Shown one piece after another: positions 32,677-41,933 of a DNA stretch of 42,433 nt. Below the pieces are notes generated by a model that saw nothing but the letters and a program-made list of their open reading frames with translations, was not told the DNA's origin and did no database searches. Source of the DNA: Chara braunii (Eukaryota > Streptophyta > Charophyceae > Charales > Characeae); NCBI GenBank assembly GCA_003427395.1, contig BFEA01000511.1, positions 668,016-710,448 of the forward strand. The letters are read 5' to 3'. Position numbers and translations under genes: made by a program. How positions within the stretch are numbered: the first letter of the stretch is position 1; every line of letters starts with the position of its first letter.

Positions 32677-33710
32677 ATGAGGAAAATATATACAAACAAG
32701 ATTGAGAGAAGAATATAGATTAGTTTTGAAAAAAAAAAAAAAAAAAAAAATTGTGACTGCCGCTTGGTTACCTCATTTTTTCTTTCTTTTCTTCAAATCA
32801 TTTTTGTATTCACTACCTACCTACCAATACTCCTAAGGCTATATATAGAGGGGACCCTTGCAAAGCATAGCTACCTTACAATGAAGGGATTGCATGTTGG
32901 GATGGGCCGCCGACGGGGGTCCAGCTAACGCAAAGACCAAATGTTTTGCGAGGAGCTGGGCCTCCCTTTCCATTGTCCCCCGCCCCCAATAAAATAGCAG
33001 TAGTGTCTCAGGCCAACACTCTCCCATGCACCACACACAACTTACTCGCACCCGCACTCACACTCGCACTCACACTCACACCTACACCCGAGGCCAGGTC
33101 CCACTGCCCGGAGGAATAGAACAAGAATGAGGACCTGTCTTATTTGTGATGCATCTGCGTTTCGTAGATAGCGATGGATCTGACCATCGTGCTTTCACCG
33201 TTGCAGCGAGAGTTCTGTGATTGATATTTCGCGGATTGTCATTAGCTATCCATCCTAGTGGGGCAGTGTTTTCGTCAATGGAGGGGGTTTTATTCCTTAG
33301 GGGTCTGTTGATGGGTCAGGGATGAAAACCAGTTCGAAAATTGTTAAACCACCAGTACTTGGCCCAGCTATCGGCCGCGAAAAAAAATAGAGTAGAAATG
33401 TTTCTAGTTGGATGAATTTGGGTGCCCCTGTAGTGACCCGTATGTTTCATAAAATCACGTAGCGTTAATGGGCACGACTTTAGCAAAACTGGTGGTTTAA
33501 GGACCTGAAAAAATATTAAAAATTTGGAAAAGGCATCCAGTTGTGTTAGTGTGTGGCAGTTGTGTCAATGTGCGGCAGTTGTGTCAGTCTGATGCCGTAT
33601 TTCGACTGCGTAGTGCACAGAGTGTGATGCTAAGGCAACAAGAGTTTTTTTTTTAATAATAAAAAGCTAATTTAAATACCTATTGAATTTGGATAGTACG
33701 GCCATTCAGG
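32677..33710. repeat. Simple repeats between the LINE and the SINE
   Basis: A 22-base poly(A) at 32729-32750; a CACTCG/CACTCA minisatellite at about 33049-33090; and three 19-bp units TGTGTTAGTGTGTGGCAGT (33542), TGTGTCAATGTGCGGCAGT (33561) and a more diverged third (33580). No supported gene; the 72-codon minus frame at 32839-33057 has no recognised domain. Confidence 0.6.
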
Positions 33711-34103
33711 CCTTTTTTATTACATTATAGTATTACGGGAAACCCCGTAGCAGCCACATTCGTGCTTCAGCCTCCAACGAGGGAACATGTGGGAGTTGCA
33801 CCCACCAGCAGGTGTGATACCTGCTACAGCATGTGGGCAATAACGGCCAAGGGTCAGCCAACAACATCAGAACCGAGCTTCTTCGATGGGTCAGTCACTG
33901 TGCCTCCCCTCCGATCCCCCCCTCCTATGAACATCAGCAGTCTCTGCTCAATGCCACTCGGGGGGTCCAATGGCATATCTCTAGGTAGCGGGCGCCAAGC
34001 TTGCCTAGGAAGGTACATGAGGCCAATGGGGATTGAACTCAAGACCTTCTGAATGCCACTTGCGTGCCTTACAAACTGAGCTACAAACTGAGCTCGGCGC
34101 TGG
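33711..34103 (-). mobile_element. tRNA-derived SINE, copy 2
   Basis: On the minus strand the head has A box TAGCTCAGTTTGTAAGGC (34083 to 34066) and B box GAGTTCAATCC (34040 to 34030). The A-box unit GAGCTCAGTTTGTA is duplicated in tandem. The body shares TTCAATCCCCATTGGCCTCA, AGGCAAGCTTGG, a GATG...GGAGGGGGG segment and CAGTGACTG with the plus-strand copy at 16727-17165. It ends with CCCGTAATACTATAATG and a TAATAAAAAA tail near 33730-33713, expected for LINE-dependent retroposition. About 390 bp. Confidence 0.75.
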
Positions 34104-34378
34104 ATCCGCGATAAGAGTATGGCAAGCATGAGGCCTGGGACACACACTATACATGCATTTGGACTCATTATGGACCTAATACATTAAAGATTTTGGACTC
34201 GTCCTAATGCACGTCGAAGAAAAATTTCGATGATAAAACTTTGCAGTATTGTCGCACACCACCACACCTCGCCGCACCTTGTCGCACTCGGCTAGGAATT
34301 GCAACCGTAGTGGGACTTGGCCCCTCTATTGGACAAAGACCCTATTAATACCGATCGGAGATATCCAGCAGACTATCA

Positions 34379-34413
<35 letters not shown>

Positions 34414-34428
34414 AAGGCTATGGGCCTT
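34104..34428. other. Spacer with 28-base poly(T) before the direct repeat
   Basis: No gene. T28 at 34382-34409 lies about 20 bp before the left terminal repeat of the Penelope-like element. A poly(T) also lies shortly before the right repeat (39408-39427). Confidence 0.5.
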
Positions 34429-35134
34429 GTGATTCCTATGCTAAGTACTGTCCGACTTTTTTGACTTTGATGGTGCCTGGCCTCGAAACGGTGACCTGTT
34501 CGACCTTCTATGAATTTCTGCTAGGCCCTTTGATATGTTGGGCGAGAGTACGAGACTAAGGCTTCCTAATATTAGGACGGTTCGACTTTTTTAGTATCGG
34601 GTAGATTCTTACTCTTTCTCTTTGACAACCCCCAGCTTCGAAACTGTGATCTGTTCCTTCGTTGAGGTGTCTGTTGTCTTATAAACGAGAGTTCAAGGTT
34701 AAGGGTTTTTTAACGGTGATAGGACTTAGTTTTCGGGAGAGTACTAGACGTTTGTGGTTACAGACGATTGCGGCAAAAGTTTCTGGTCTTTTTGTGACCA
34801 CTCTTAGTCTAGGATATACACACTGTCTCGTCAATTCAGTGTTATCACTTGCGACAACGACGACCAAGACCCCTGATGATAGATGGTTGGCGGGCCAGCC
34901 AAAACTAGTTTGGTCCTTGCCGTTGTGCTTCATCGTTGTAGTTTTCGAAAAGTCGCGTTCGAGAGTTTTTCACTATGCGTATTATCCTTCTCTCTGTGTG
35001 TCCACTATGTCTTTCTCCCTCTGACCCCCTGTCTCGGTCTGGCTCTGTCTTCTTCGGTCTTCGTTTATATCTATTTTGTGACGTCACTATTAATTGAGTA
35101 CTGACGAAGTTGTTGTGTTTTTCACATAATACTT
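34429..35134 (+). repeat. Left terminal direct repeat of the Penelope-like element
   Basis: 706 bp from GTGATTCCTATGCTAAG to TTCACATAATACTT. Over the first 100 bases I count 10 differences from the right copy, nine of them transitions. It contains an internal pair of similar segments (TCGAAACGGTGACCTGTTCG near 34483 and TCGAAACTGTGATCTGTTCC near 34638). It carries the decayed hammerhead at 34864-34920 and preserves the empty MITE site (ACTCTTAGTCTAGG at about 34799-34812). Confidence 0.85.
34864..34920 (+). ncRNA. Decayed hammerhead-ribozyme-like motif (left repeat)
   Basis: CTGATGA at 34873-34879 starts the core, but the GAAA after stem II is AAAA here, stem II has two mismatches (AGATGG versus CCAGCC) and the base of stem I is broken. 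Compared with the right-repeat version these changes would abolish self-cleavage. It supports homology of the motif in both repeats. Confidence 0.5.
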
Positions 35135-35198
35135 CGACTCACTAAGTAACCTCCGTAGGAATTATACTACGTGAACGTGTGACTTCGACTTTTTTACC

Positions 35199-36408
35199 AT
35201 GGCATCCAACCTACCTACCTCTACCATTGGTCGTACCTGTTTTAACTGTGGTGATCCCAACCATTTTGCCAGATGGTGTCCTCACCCCCGTCAATCTCAA
35301 AATTCTGTTGTTGTTCCTGCATGTGCCTCATTACTGACTCTACCCTCTAGCTCTGCTCCATCTACCCCTTTTGTGTCGAGCGTTTCTAACTCTGCAGATA
35401 CTTACCAAAGAGACAACGGATGGTTTCAAGCTTGTCAGCACTTGAAGTATTTGGAAGGAACAGTTGTTGCCATCAAGGTTCGATATGATGCCGATGTCAA
35501 ACGCAAGAAGACCAAACAAGTTGAAGATAAGAAAGCGAAGAAAGATCAGGAGGATGAAGAAAAAAGAGCTAAGGATAGAAGGGAGCGTGAAGACTTTCAA
35601 AGACAACTGACTGAGGCTATGAGCAGTAAGCTCGATGAATCTGTGTTTGGCATTATCGGGCAAGAAATTGGAGGACGTGGAAACATCGCGCACGAGTGTG
35701 GCACCATGTGGTGTAACAATACAGGCTCTTGTGTTGCACAACAATGATGATGCATTGGCTAAATTGCTGACGAAACAGGAGAAGATGAAAGTTCAGCTTG
35801 ATGAAGCTATGGTCACAAAGCGGTGGATGGAGGGTTTGAAGAAGGAGATGATAACTATCCGACTGGCTAGAGATGAAGCACGTGCCGAGGCAGAAGCTTA
35901 GAGGCAGGGGGTTATTCGTCCTGGATCTAAACGTGGTTGTGTGACACTATCTACTCCAACGGCATAGGCCACTACTCTGCCATACTAGACTCTTGTTGAA
36001 GCTCCTATGGTTCCAGTTGAATACAAGGATCTTAAGCACATGCATTAGCTCGAAGTCGGCACCCTTCAGGAGATGAGGCTGCGTGCGATGAACAACAGAA
36101 GAGAAGCAGAACAAGAGCTCGAAGTTGCCAAGGAGAGAATTGTGCAGTTAGAAGCAGAGAAGGTTAGCAAGACTCCTCTCTCGAATTTCATAGCTCGGTT
36201 GGATGAGGTTGGTGTGAAGAGTTTCTCCAAAGGAAAAAATAAGACTATGGAGGTTTTCCCTCCGGTCAAAGATAATCCAGTTGTGGAGGTTTCAAAAGAT
36301 CTGGGCGGGGATGGCTCAACCAGTGTCGAGGATGACTCTGCCGCCTCTCAGGGTCTGTCCCGGACGTGGCTGACCTATGGTCACCAGCGCAACGTTCTTG
36401 TAAGTTAA
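35199..36408 (+). pseudogene. ORF1 of the Penelope-like element: CCHC zinc knuckle plus coiled coil
   Basis: ATG at 35199 in a favourable context (ACCATGGC). C-x2-C-x4-H-x4-C (CFNCGDPNHFARWC) lies at residues 14-27. A Ser/Pro linker follows, then a long Lys/Glu/Arg helix from about residue 95 (KRKKTKQVEDKKAKKDQEDE) typical of a coiled coil. The first frame ends at 35747 and coding continues one frame over to 36408 with further coiled coil (KERIVQLEAEK). That second part has four in-frame stops, all TAG (35899, 35965, 35986, 36046), each one C-to-T step from CAG. It is probably an RNA-binding, gag-like protein. The Zn knuckle in front of a PLE-type RT is unusual. Confidence 0.6.
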
Positions 36409-36746
36409 GATCTTCTTTTTTTTCTCGTCTTCGATGTCAGGAGTTGAATTCTTTTCTTCAAGTTGTTGTGATTGCGTTGATTTTCTGCGGATGCATCCCT
36501 TGAGCTTCGAAGTTTGCTGGTTGTATTGTTGACTCATGGCGTGTTGGGGTCGATTACAATAAAGGCCCGTTGGTGGACGAGATCTGCATTCTAGGTAGAC
36601 ACGTGTATGTGGGCAGTACTGGACGAGATCTGCATTCTAGGTAGTGTGAACATGTATATCGAGCATGTAATGACAATCTGATTTTTAAGGGCTTTAAAAA
36701 TGAACGACTGTATGAATGACTTCAACGTTGTGGTATTCAATATTAT

Positions 36747-39239
36747 GTGATGATTCCTATCTGCTTCTGCTCCTCTAGTGATCTACTTTTGGTGGAAAAC
36801 TTTTTCATCCGACGCTTCTGTCCATCGCTTAATTCAAGGGGTATTCCACAAAAGTGTAAGAGAAAACGTCTTGGCAAAAAGGAACGCGCTAAAAAGTTTG
36901 CTCGGTATGGTGTATCTAATACTGTCCCTTCGGTCTCATCCTTCTCCCACTCTCATGCTCCTAACCTGCTTCCTTTGTCCTCCTCCTGTCTGACGTCTAC
37001 TTCAAAACCCTTCCTCTTTTCTCCCTTGGTCTTATGTTCATCAAATGGTGTCAGTTCGACCAGTTTGCTACAAATTCTCAATTCTGCTTGATGGTGGTCT
37101 GTCTACTTTGGTTATTGTCTGCAAAGGAGGCCCGTTCCTTGTTGATAATTGGAAAGTGCTTAAGCATTGTTTTGGTAGCTATATTTCTTACGCCCTTCGA
37201 AGGGTTGGTTGGTTGACGGTGTTGTCATCTTATTTCACTTTATTGTCCCGTTTTGCTGCCGTTCGCTATCTTTGAAACCATATCTAGCGGGCTTTCTGAG
37301 TAATCCTGCTTCTAAGCGGCATCTTCATTCGTGGTCGGTAGAGCTTCTTGTGAATGTTTTTTTTGCTATTCGTTGTTTTCAAGAGAAACGGACACATTTT
37401 AGGCTATGGTTAATTTTTTCTAAAGCCATCGCAACCTGCCTCGAGCTCCGAATAAGGAAGAGACTGACAATTAGAATCGTGTTTGATGATGTATTCTATA
37501 AAAGTGAGATTCATAGGCTCTGTGTCGAGTTAGTGAAAAGTTTGGATATTGCCGATGCATGGAAATCTGTGCTAGTACGACGCATGCGCGTTGTTTGGCA
37601 GAAAAATCGTATAATCAGAAGTTACTTGCATAATTTTCGTACATTCGCTGGGATTTCAGAGCCTGTGTGTTGCTGCCAATCTTTTGATGAAGATTTGTCA
37701 TGGGTGGGTGATCATGTGGCCTTTCACGTTAGTGATGTTGACTCTTTTCCTGGTTGGATGTGTAATTCACGAAACATCATTCGACCTTCTTCTGACCCAA
37801 TCTCCTGTCTGCGTCGTCAGATTGCCAAATCTTTTTCCACTATTTCTCAGCTTAGATTTCCTTCGTTTCATCCACAGTTGACTAATCCTTTATTGTCTAG
37901 ATGCGTTTCTTCTTCGTCCTGCCACATTTCATCTTCGTCCACTATCTCCTCTGTTTCTCATGGTGGGTGTAGTCTCAATGATTTTCGCTCTCAACTATGC
38001 CGGCTTGAAGGGTTAGTCCGTTGTCCCATCGATCACAGCCCTGGTATTACCTTTGCATTCTGCCCTGTGATATACTCGAATGCTATGCGTAAGCTCTTCT
38101 TCGGCAATCTATCCTTTTCTCGTGTACCAGATAGTCGATCCAGTATTCTGAGTTTGTATCGGACTAGGTTTGGAGAGCGCAAGTTTGAACAATATGGGAA
38201 GTGGAACAAACAGGGGGATTTTTGTGATGCATATTGTCTTTCCAAACACAAGGATGTCGCGTGTTGGCGACCGATCTGTCCTTCCTTTGTTGAAGGGGGT
38301 ATTGTATGTGGTCGTAGAATAGCCTATGCTATCAATGCACTACTGTAGCAGCTTCCGAATCATTTTCATTTCAATCTGCGTTGTACCATGGATTTTGTGC
38401 ATGGTCTTGTTGCTTTGAATCAACGTCTACGAAAGGGTGATACATTCGTTGGGGCATCTTTCGATATTAAGAAAATGTTCTTTAATCTTCCCCACTAGTC
38501 GATTCTTAATGTCGTTTGATGGGTGACGGATTACTGGGACGGGGAACAATACAAGGGTGTGCTGGTGAGATTACATGGTAAGGTTGCTAGATTAACGAAG
38601 GGAAGAGGTGAGATTGGGTGGCTGATGATTAATTTCAAGGATATCGTACGTTTTGTGGCCTTTGAGATAGAGCATACATATGTGATGGCTTCTGGACATC
38701 TGCTAAAATAGAATGTTGGTATTCCCATGGGCGAGACAACTAGCCCTACTCTGGCCTATCTACTTTATGCCTTCAACGAGTATTGCTTCCTGACTTCATT
38801 TGGTAATGATCGTAAGATGGTGAAGGGTTTTCACGTTGTTGACAATGTTTTCATTTTTGTCAGATGCCCCACTTCGGCACTATCGTCCGGATTGACTGCT
38901 TCTGATATTATTGATTGTTTTCGCCGATGTTATGACTCCAATCCAATTCTTGAGCAGGCTAACAATGGTGACAGTTGGAACTACATTGGCTGTGTGGTCA
39001 AGATCTTTCAGGATCCTGTTCGGGTGGCCTGCTTTGCTACTCACAAAAATCATCGTTTGGTTTTGGATCACGGCTTGGTCTTCCAGTCTCTTCAAAACTT
39101 TTCTTCTTACTCCAGCAGGCAACATAAGTTAGTTGTTATCATCTCCTTTTTGCATTGGGCAATGACTTTTTCTTCAGTCCTGGGAACGAAAGTTGCCTTT
39201 TTACTTACTCTCAAACATGAATTGTGGTTGAGGGGTTAG
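36747..39239 (+). pseudogene. ORF2 of the Penelope-like element: reverse transcriptase, four in-frame stops
   Basis: The main frame runs 37209-39239 with stops TAG 38346-38348, TAG 38496-38498, TGA 38517-38519 and TAG 38709-38711. Upstream pieces (36747-37091 and 37045-37275) give a frameshifted N-terminus. RT motif A: SFDIKKMFFNLPH just before 38496. Pre-motif B: INFKDIVRFVAFEIEHTYVM, as in the PLE segment ending in NNYF-x-x-G. Motif B: GIPMGETTSPTLAYL. Motif C: VVDNVFIFV, where the second catalytic Asp is Asn (AAT, 38844-38846), a G-to-A change that would kill activity. The protein would copy element RNA at the target. It could instead belong to another RT lineage close to PLE and telomerase. 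Confidence 0.65.
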
Positions 39240-39366
39240 CCATATTCTTTTTTTGACTCTGCTATTTTGAAATTTTCACAAAAATTCTCTGGCTGTTGGG
39301 ATCAGTGGTTGGGAATCCTGACGAACAGGCAACGGATGGTAGGTGCAGATGATTTAATAAGTTGTC

Positions 39367-39498
39367 TATGACAAGGGAATTATGGTGATCCCTGCAGGTG
39401 TGGATGCTTTTTTTTTTTTTTTTTTTTGGGGGGGGGGGAAATAGTCCTTTACGTAAGCCCTCTCTTCCGGCGGTGCAGCTTATGACAAGGGAATAATC
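39367..39498. repeat. 28-bp direct repeat around a poly(T)-poly(G) tract
   Basis: TATGACAAGGGAAT occurs at 39367 and 39481 within a 28-bp match (25/28), flanking T20 (39408-39427) and G11 (39428-39438). This may be a small insertion with target duplication at the edge of the right terminal repeat, or a homopolymer assembly problem. Confidence 0.5.
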
Positions 39499-39875
39499 GT
39501 GATTCCTGTGCTAAGAACTGTCTGACTTTTCTGACTTTGATAGTGCCTGGTCTCGAAATGGTGACCTGTTCGACCTTCTGTGGGTTTCTGCTAGGCCCTT
39601 TGATATGTTGGGTGAGAGTACGAGACTAAGGCCTCCTAATATTAGGACCGTTCGACTTTTTTAGTATCGGGTAGATTCTTACTCCTTTTCTTTGACAACC
39701 CCCGGCTTCGAAACTGTGACCTGTTCCTTCGTTGAGTTATCTGTTGTCTTCTAAACGAGAGTTCGAGGTTAAAGGTTTTAAACGGTGATAGGACTTTGTT
39801 TTCGGGAGAGTACCGAACGTTTGTGGTTCCGGACGATTGCAGCTGAAGTTTCTGGTCTTTTTGTGACCACTCCTA

Positions 39876-39997
39876 GGGCATCGCCACACCACTCTCGAAA
39901 TGTGCGAAATGAGAACGAACTTCCCGCTAGAACACGGCCAGATGCGCCTGCTACATTTTTGTCTTTTTCACCTTTCGAGAGTGGTGTGGCAGTGGCC
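39876..39997. mobile_element. 122-bp MITE, PIF/Harbinger-like, inserted in the right terminal repeat
   Basis: 25-bp terminal inverted repeats, 22/25 matching, with perfect inner ACACCACTCTCGAAA / TTTCGAGAGTGGTGT and outer GGGCATCGCC / GGCAGTGGCC. Flanks are CTA (39873-39875) and TTA (39998-40000); the uninterrupted left repeat has a single TTA there. So the insertion duplicated 3 bp, TTA, with one later T-to-C change. A TTA duplication and GG-starting ends fit PIF/Harbinger (Tourist-like) MITEs. Confidence 0.8.
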
Positions 39998-40057
39998 TTA
40001 GTCTAGGATATATACGCGGTCTCGTCAATTCAGTGTTATCACTTACGACGACGACGA

Positions 40058-40113
40058 CCAAGACTCCTGATGATGGCTGGTTGGCGGGCCAGCCGAAACT
40101 AGTTGGGTCCTTG
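40058..40113 (+). ncRNA. Candidate hammerhead ribozyme in the right terminal repeat
   Basis: CTGATGA core at 40067-40073. Stem II is GGCTGG (40075-40080) with CCAGCC (40089-40094) around loop TTGGCGGG. Then GAA (40095-40097), and a minimal palindromic stem III ACTAGT (40098-40103), T at the cleavage position (40104). Stem I pairs GACTC (40062-40066) with GGGTC (40105-40109), one G-U pair, extending through a bulged C to CAA/TTG. The order matches the hammerhead consensus, and PLE repeats are a known home for it. One oddity: an extra T (40074) lies between the core and stem II, so activity is uncertain. Confidence 0.6.
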
Positions 40114-40326
40114 CCGCTGTACTTCATCGTTGTATTTTTCGAAAAGTCGCGTTCCGGAGTTTTTTACTAAGATTATTATCCTTCTCTCTGTGTCCACTCT
40201 GTCTTTCTCCCTCTGACCCTCTGTCTCGGTCTGGCTCTGTCTTCTTCGGCCTTGGTCTATGTCTAGTTTGTGACGTCACTATTAATTGAGTATTGACGAA
40301 GTTGTTGTGTTTTTCACATAATACTT

Positions 40327-40441
40327 GGTGCACTACTCTCGAAATGTGCAGAACGAGAGTGAATTTTCCTCTAGAATATGGAAAGATGTGCCGCCATATT
40401 TTTTGTCTTCTGTGCATGTTGAGAGTAGTGCAGCGAGGCCC
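40327..40441. mobile_element. Truncated MITE of the same family abutting the terminal repeat
   Basis: The right end is intact: GAGAGTAGTGCAGCGAGGCCC (40421-40441). The left end has only the inner TGCACTACTCTC (40329-40340), and its outer GGGCCTCGC is replaced by the terminal-repeat end AATACTTGG. The interior (GAAATGTGCAGAACGAGAGT) resembles that of the 39876-39997 copy. The Penelope-like element therefore lies directly against, and may have inserted into, this MITE. Confidence 0.65.
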
Positions 40442-40477
40442 TATTTCTTGGTGTTGCGAGGCACTTACCGTGTCCTT

Positions 40478-40880
40478 GGGTCTCGCTCCACTACTCTTGA
40501 CTCACGAAAAGTTTCATGAGTCCTTCTAGAGCTTTCAGACGTGCAAAACTCTCTTACTCTAGACGGGTTTGCTCGAGATGCAGTGGCGGAATGAGACGAG
40601 CTCTCTGACTGCACTAAAAGACAGCGCCGCCCTGTTCTGATGGTCGGGACACGAGGTGCACTCATGGAAAAAAATGGTCGGAGCGGGGGTACGAGGGAGG
40701 ACACTGGAAAAGCATGTCGTCGCAGGCTGACCTTACTCTCGAAATTTCGAGAGTATAGAGTACTTCGAGAGTGCTTTCTGACAGCTCTCGAAGGGCGTTT
40801 TCGAGAGCACCTATCTAGAGTGAGTGGAGCGAGGCCTTACTCTCTAAATTTCGAGAGTAAAGAGTAGTGGAGCGAGGCCC
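40478..40880. mobile_element. 403-bp MITE/foldback element with CTT target duplication
   Basis: The 21-bp ends match 20/21 (shared inner part CTCGCTCCACTACTCTT). CTT flanks both sides (40475-40477 and 40881-40883), a perfect 3-bp target duplication. Near the right side are nested copies of the end sequence (GAGTGGAGCGAGGCC at 40822-40836) and a 22-bp perfect palindrome at 40734-40755 centred on GAAATTTC. A second, imperfect palindrome lies at 40838-40865. No transposase. Confidence 0.7.
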
Positions 40881-40883
40881 CTT

Positions 40884-41192
40884 GTGTATTTATTTACTGG
40901 GCATCTTTCATTTCTTGGGGGCCAGGCACCCCACCGGGCAAGGCCACGTGCTTTCAAAATTGTGTTTTTTGGGTTCTCTTTTGTGCGTGCTATGAGAGAG
41001 CATACTTACAGTAGCTCCCCCAAAAAAAAAAAAAAAAAAAAATACTTACAGTAGCACAATCTTAAAATGTACCTGACCGTGGGCAAGGTCCCCCTTGCAC
41101 AGATTAAGAGATTTTGGCCGTGGATCTTTGCTATCTACGGTCAACATCGCTTATTTCGTGTAATTGGGACCTAGCCACGTGGCACGGCCCTA
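40884..41192. repeat. Flank containing a poly(A) insertion with 14-bp duplication
   Basis: ATACTTACAGTAGC occurs perfectly at 41002-41015 and 41042-41055, flanking TCCCCC and about 21 A. This is what a tail-only LINE-mediated insertion would leave. The rest of the interval has no supported feature. Confidence 0.6.
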
Positions 41193-41354
41193 CTCGGATG
41201 CATCTGACAGCAATTCCGCCGCGAAATAAGTTAAAAAGTCCTAGTACCCGGATGCATCTGACCGCAATTCCGCCGCGAAATAAGTAAAAAAGTCCTAGTA
41301 CTCGGATGCATTTGACCGCAATTCCGCCGCAAAATAAGTAAAAAAGTCGTAGTG
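41193..41354. repeat. 54-bp tandem repeat, three copies
   Basis: Copies start at 41193, 41247 and 41301, each with CGGATGCATCTGACCGCAAT-like sequence, AATTCCGCCGC and AAAAAGTC. The 54-bp period is a multiple of three, so a minus-strand frame reads an 18-residue repeat with FRGGIAVRCIRV, but nothing suggests a gene. Confidence 0.85.
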
Positions 41355-41457
41355 TGAGTATGCCCTGAGCCGCTGACTTCGAGAACTGTGAACTCTGTTT
41401 TTTTGGCCCGTGCCGTTTTTTTCCGAAGATCCTCCGTGTGTGTAGATTCAAATCGTC

Positions 41458-41458
41458 T

Positions 41459-41518
<60 letters not shown>

Positions 41519-41574
41519 CCATACATCCATGTATGTGTACTCGCACGCTGTCCAAGAGAGAGAGTACATTCTTG

Positions 41575-41647
<73 letters not shown>
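41458..41647 (+). repeat. Two compound GT-GA microsatellites
   Basis: GT array 41458-41482 passing into GA 41482-41516, then again GT 41577-41614 and GA 41614-41647. The repeated architecture suggests a duplicated compound microsatellite. Frames over it are dinucleotide artefacts. Confidence 0.9.
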
Positions 41648-41650
<3 letters not shown>

Positions 41651-41789
41651 CTGACGTGGAGGTATGTTAGTGTTCGATTTACGTTGTGTGCGCAGGGTTT
41701 GTTTAGGGGGGAAAAACGAAAAAAAAAAAAAAAACCCCGAAGAAAAAGGGTAGTGAGTGGCGGTGATTATGGAGTTGGGAGGAGGAGGA

Positions 41790-41888
41790 GTGGGAGAAAG
41801 GGGGGAAAACGAAAACAACAGTGGGAGAAGGGGGGGTAAAACGAAAACAACAGTCTTCCTTCCTTGAGCTTGAGCTTGAGCTTGAGAT
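41790..41888. repeat. 31-bp duplication and CTTGAG hexamer array
   Basis: GTGGGAGAAAGGGGGGAAAA at 41790 recurs at 41821 as GTGGGAGAAGGGGGGGTAAA, followed in both by ACGAAAACAACA. It is followed by four CTTGAG units (41863-41888), the last leading into ATTGAGG. Confidence 0.7.
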
Positions 41889-41933
41889 TGAGGATATCGC
41901 TGAGCCGCTCATGCTCTCTCCTTATCTTTCTTC

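Larger units (their letters stand above)
34429..40326 (+). mobile_element. Penelope-like retroelement with long direct terminal repeats
   Basis: Two direct repeats (34429-35134 and 39499-40326) enclose a zinc-knuckle/coiled-coil ORF1 and a reverse transcriptase whose motifs fit the Penelope-like (PLE) branch better than Ty1/Ty3 or LINE RTs. PLEs are known to carry LTR-like direct repeats, often with hammerhead ribozymes, and both traits appear here. No GIY-YIG endonuclease is visible, as in endonuclease-lacking PLEs, or it has been lost. Both ORFs contain several in-frame stops, so the copy is dead. About 5.9 kb including a 122-bp MITE in the right repeat. Confidence 0.65.
39499..40326 (+). 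repeat. Right terminal direct repeat of the Penelope-like element
   Basis: Same unit as 34429-35134 plus a 122-bp MITE (39876-39997) and its 3-bp target duplication. Without the insertion it is 703 bp. Homology ends at TTCACATAATACTT, after which the right flank is a truncated MITE of the same family. Confidence 0.85.

Noticed and set aside
35899-36048. TAG recoded as glutamine (as in some ulvophyte algae)
   Set aside because: All four stops are TAG, but the nearby RT has a TGA and the other elements have TGA and TAA stops plus frameshifts; ordinary decay explains them.
34429-40326. Ordinary LTR retrotransposon
   Set aside because: Direct repeats are present, but I see no PBS after the left repeat, no protease, RNase H or integrase, and the RT motifs do not fit Ty1 or Ty3.
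41231-41839. Long frames with Thr-His, Ser-Leu, Cys-Val and Arg-Glu repeats
   Set aside because: Products of the GT/GA microsatellites and the 54-bp repeat.
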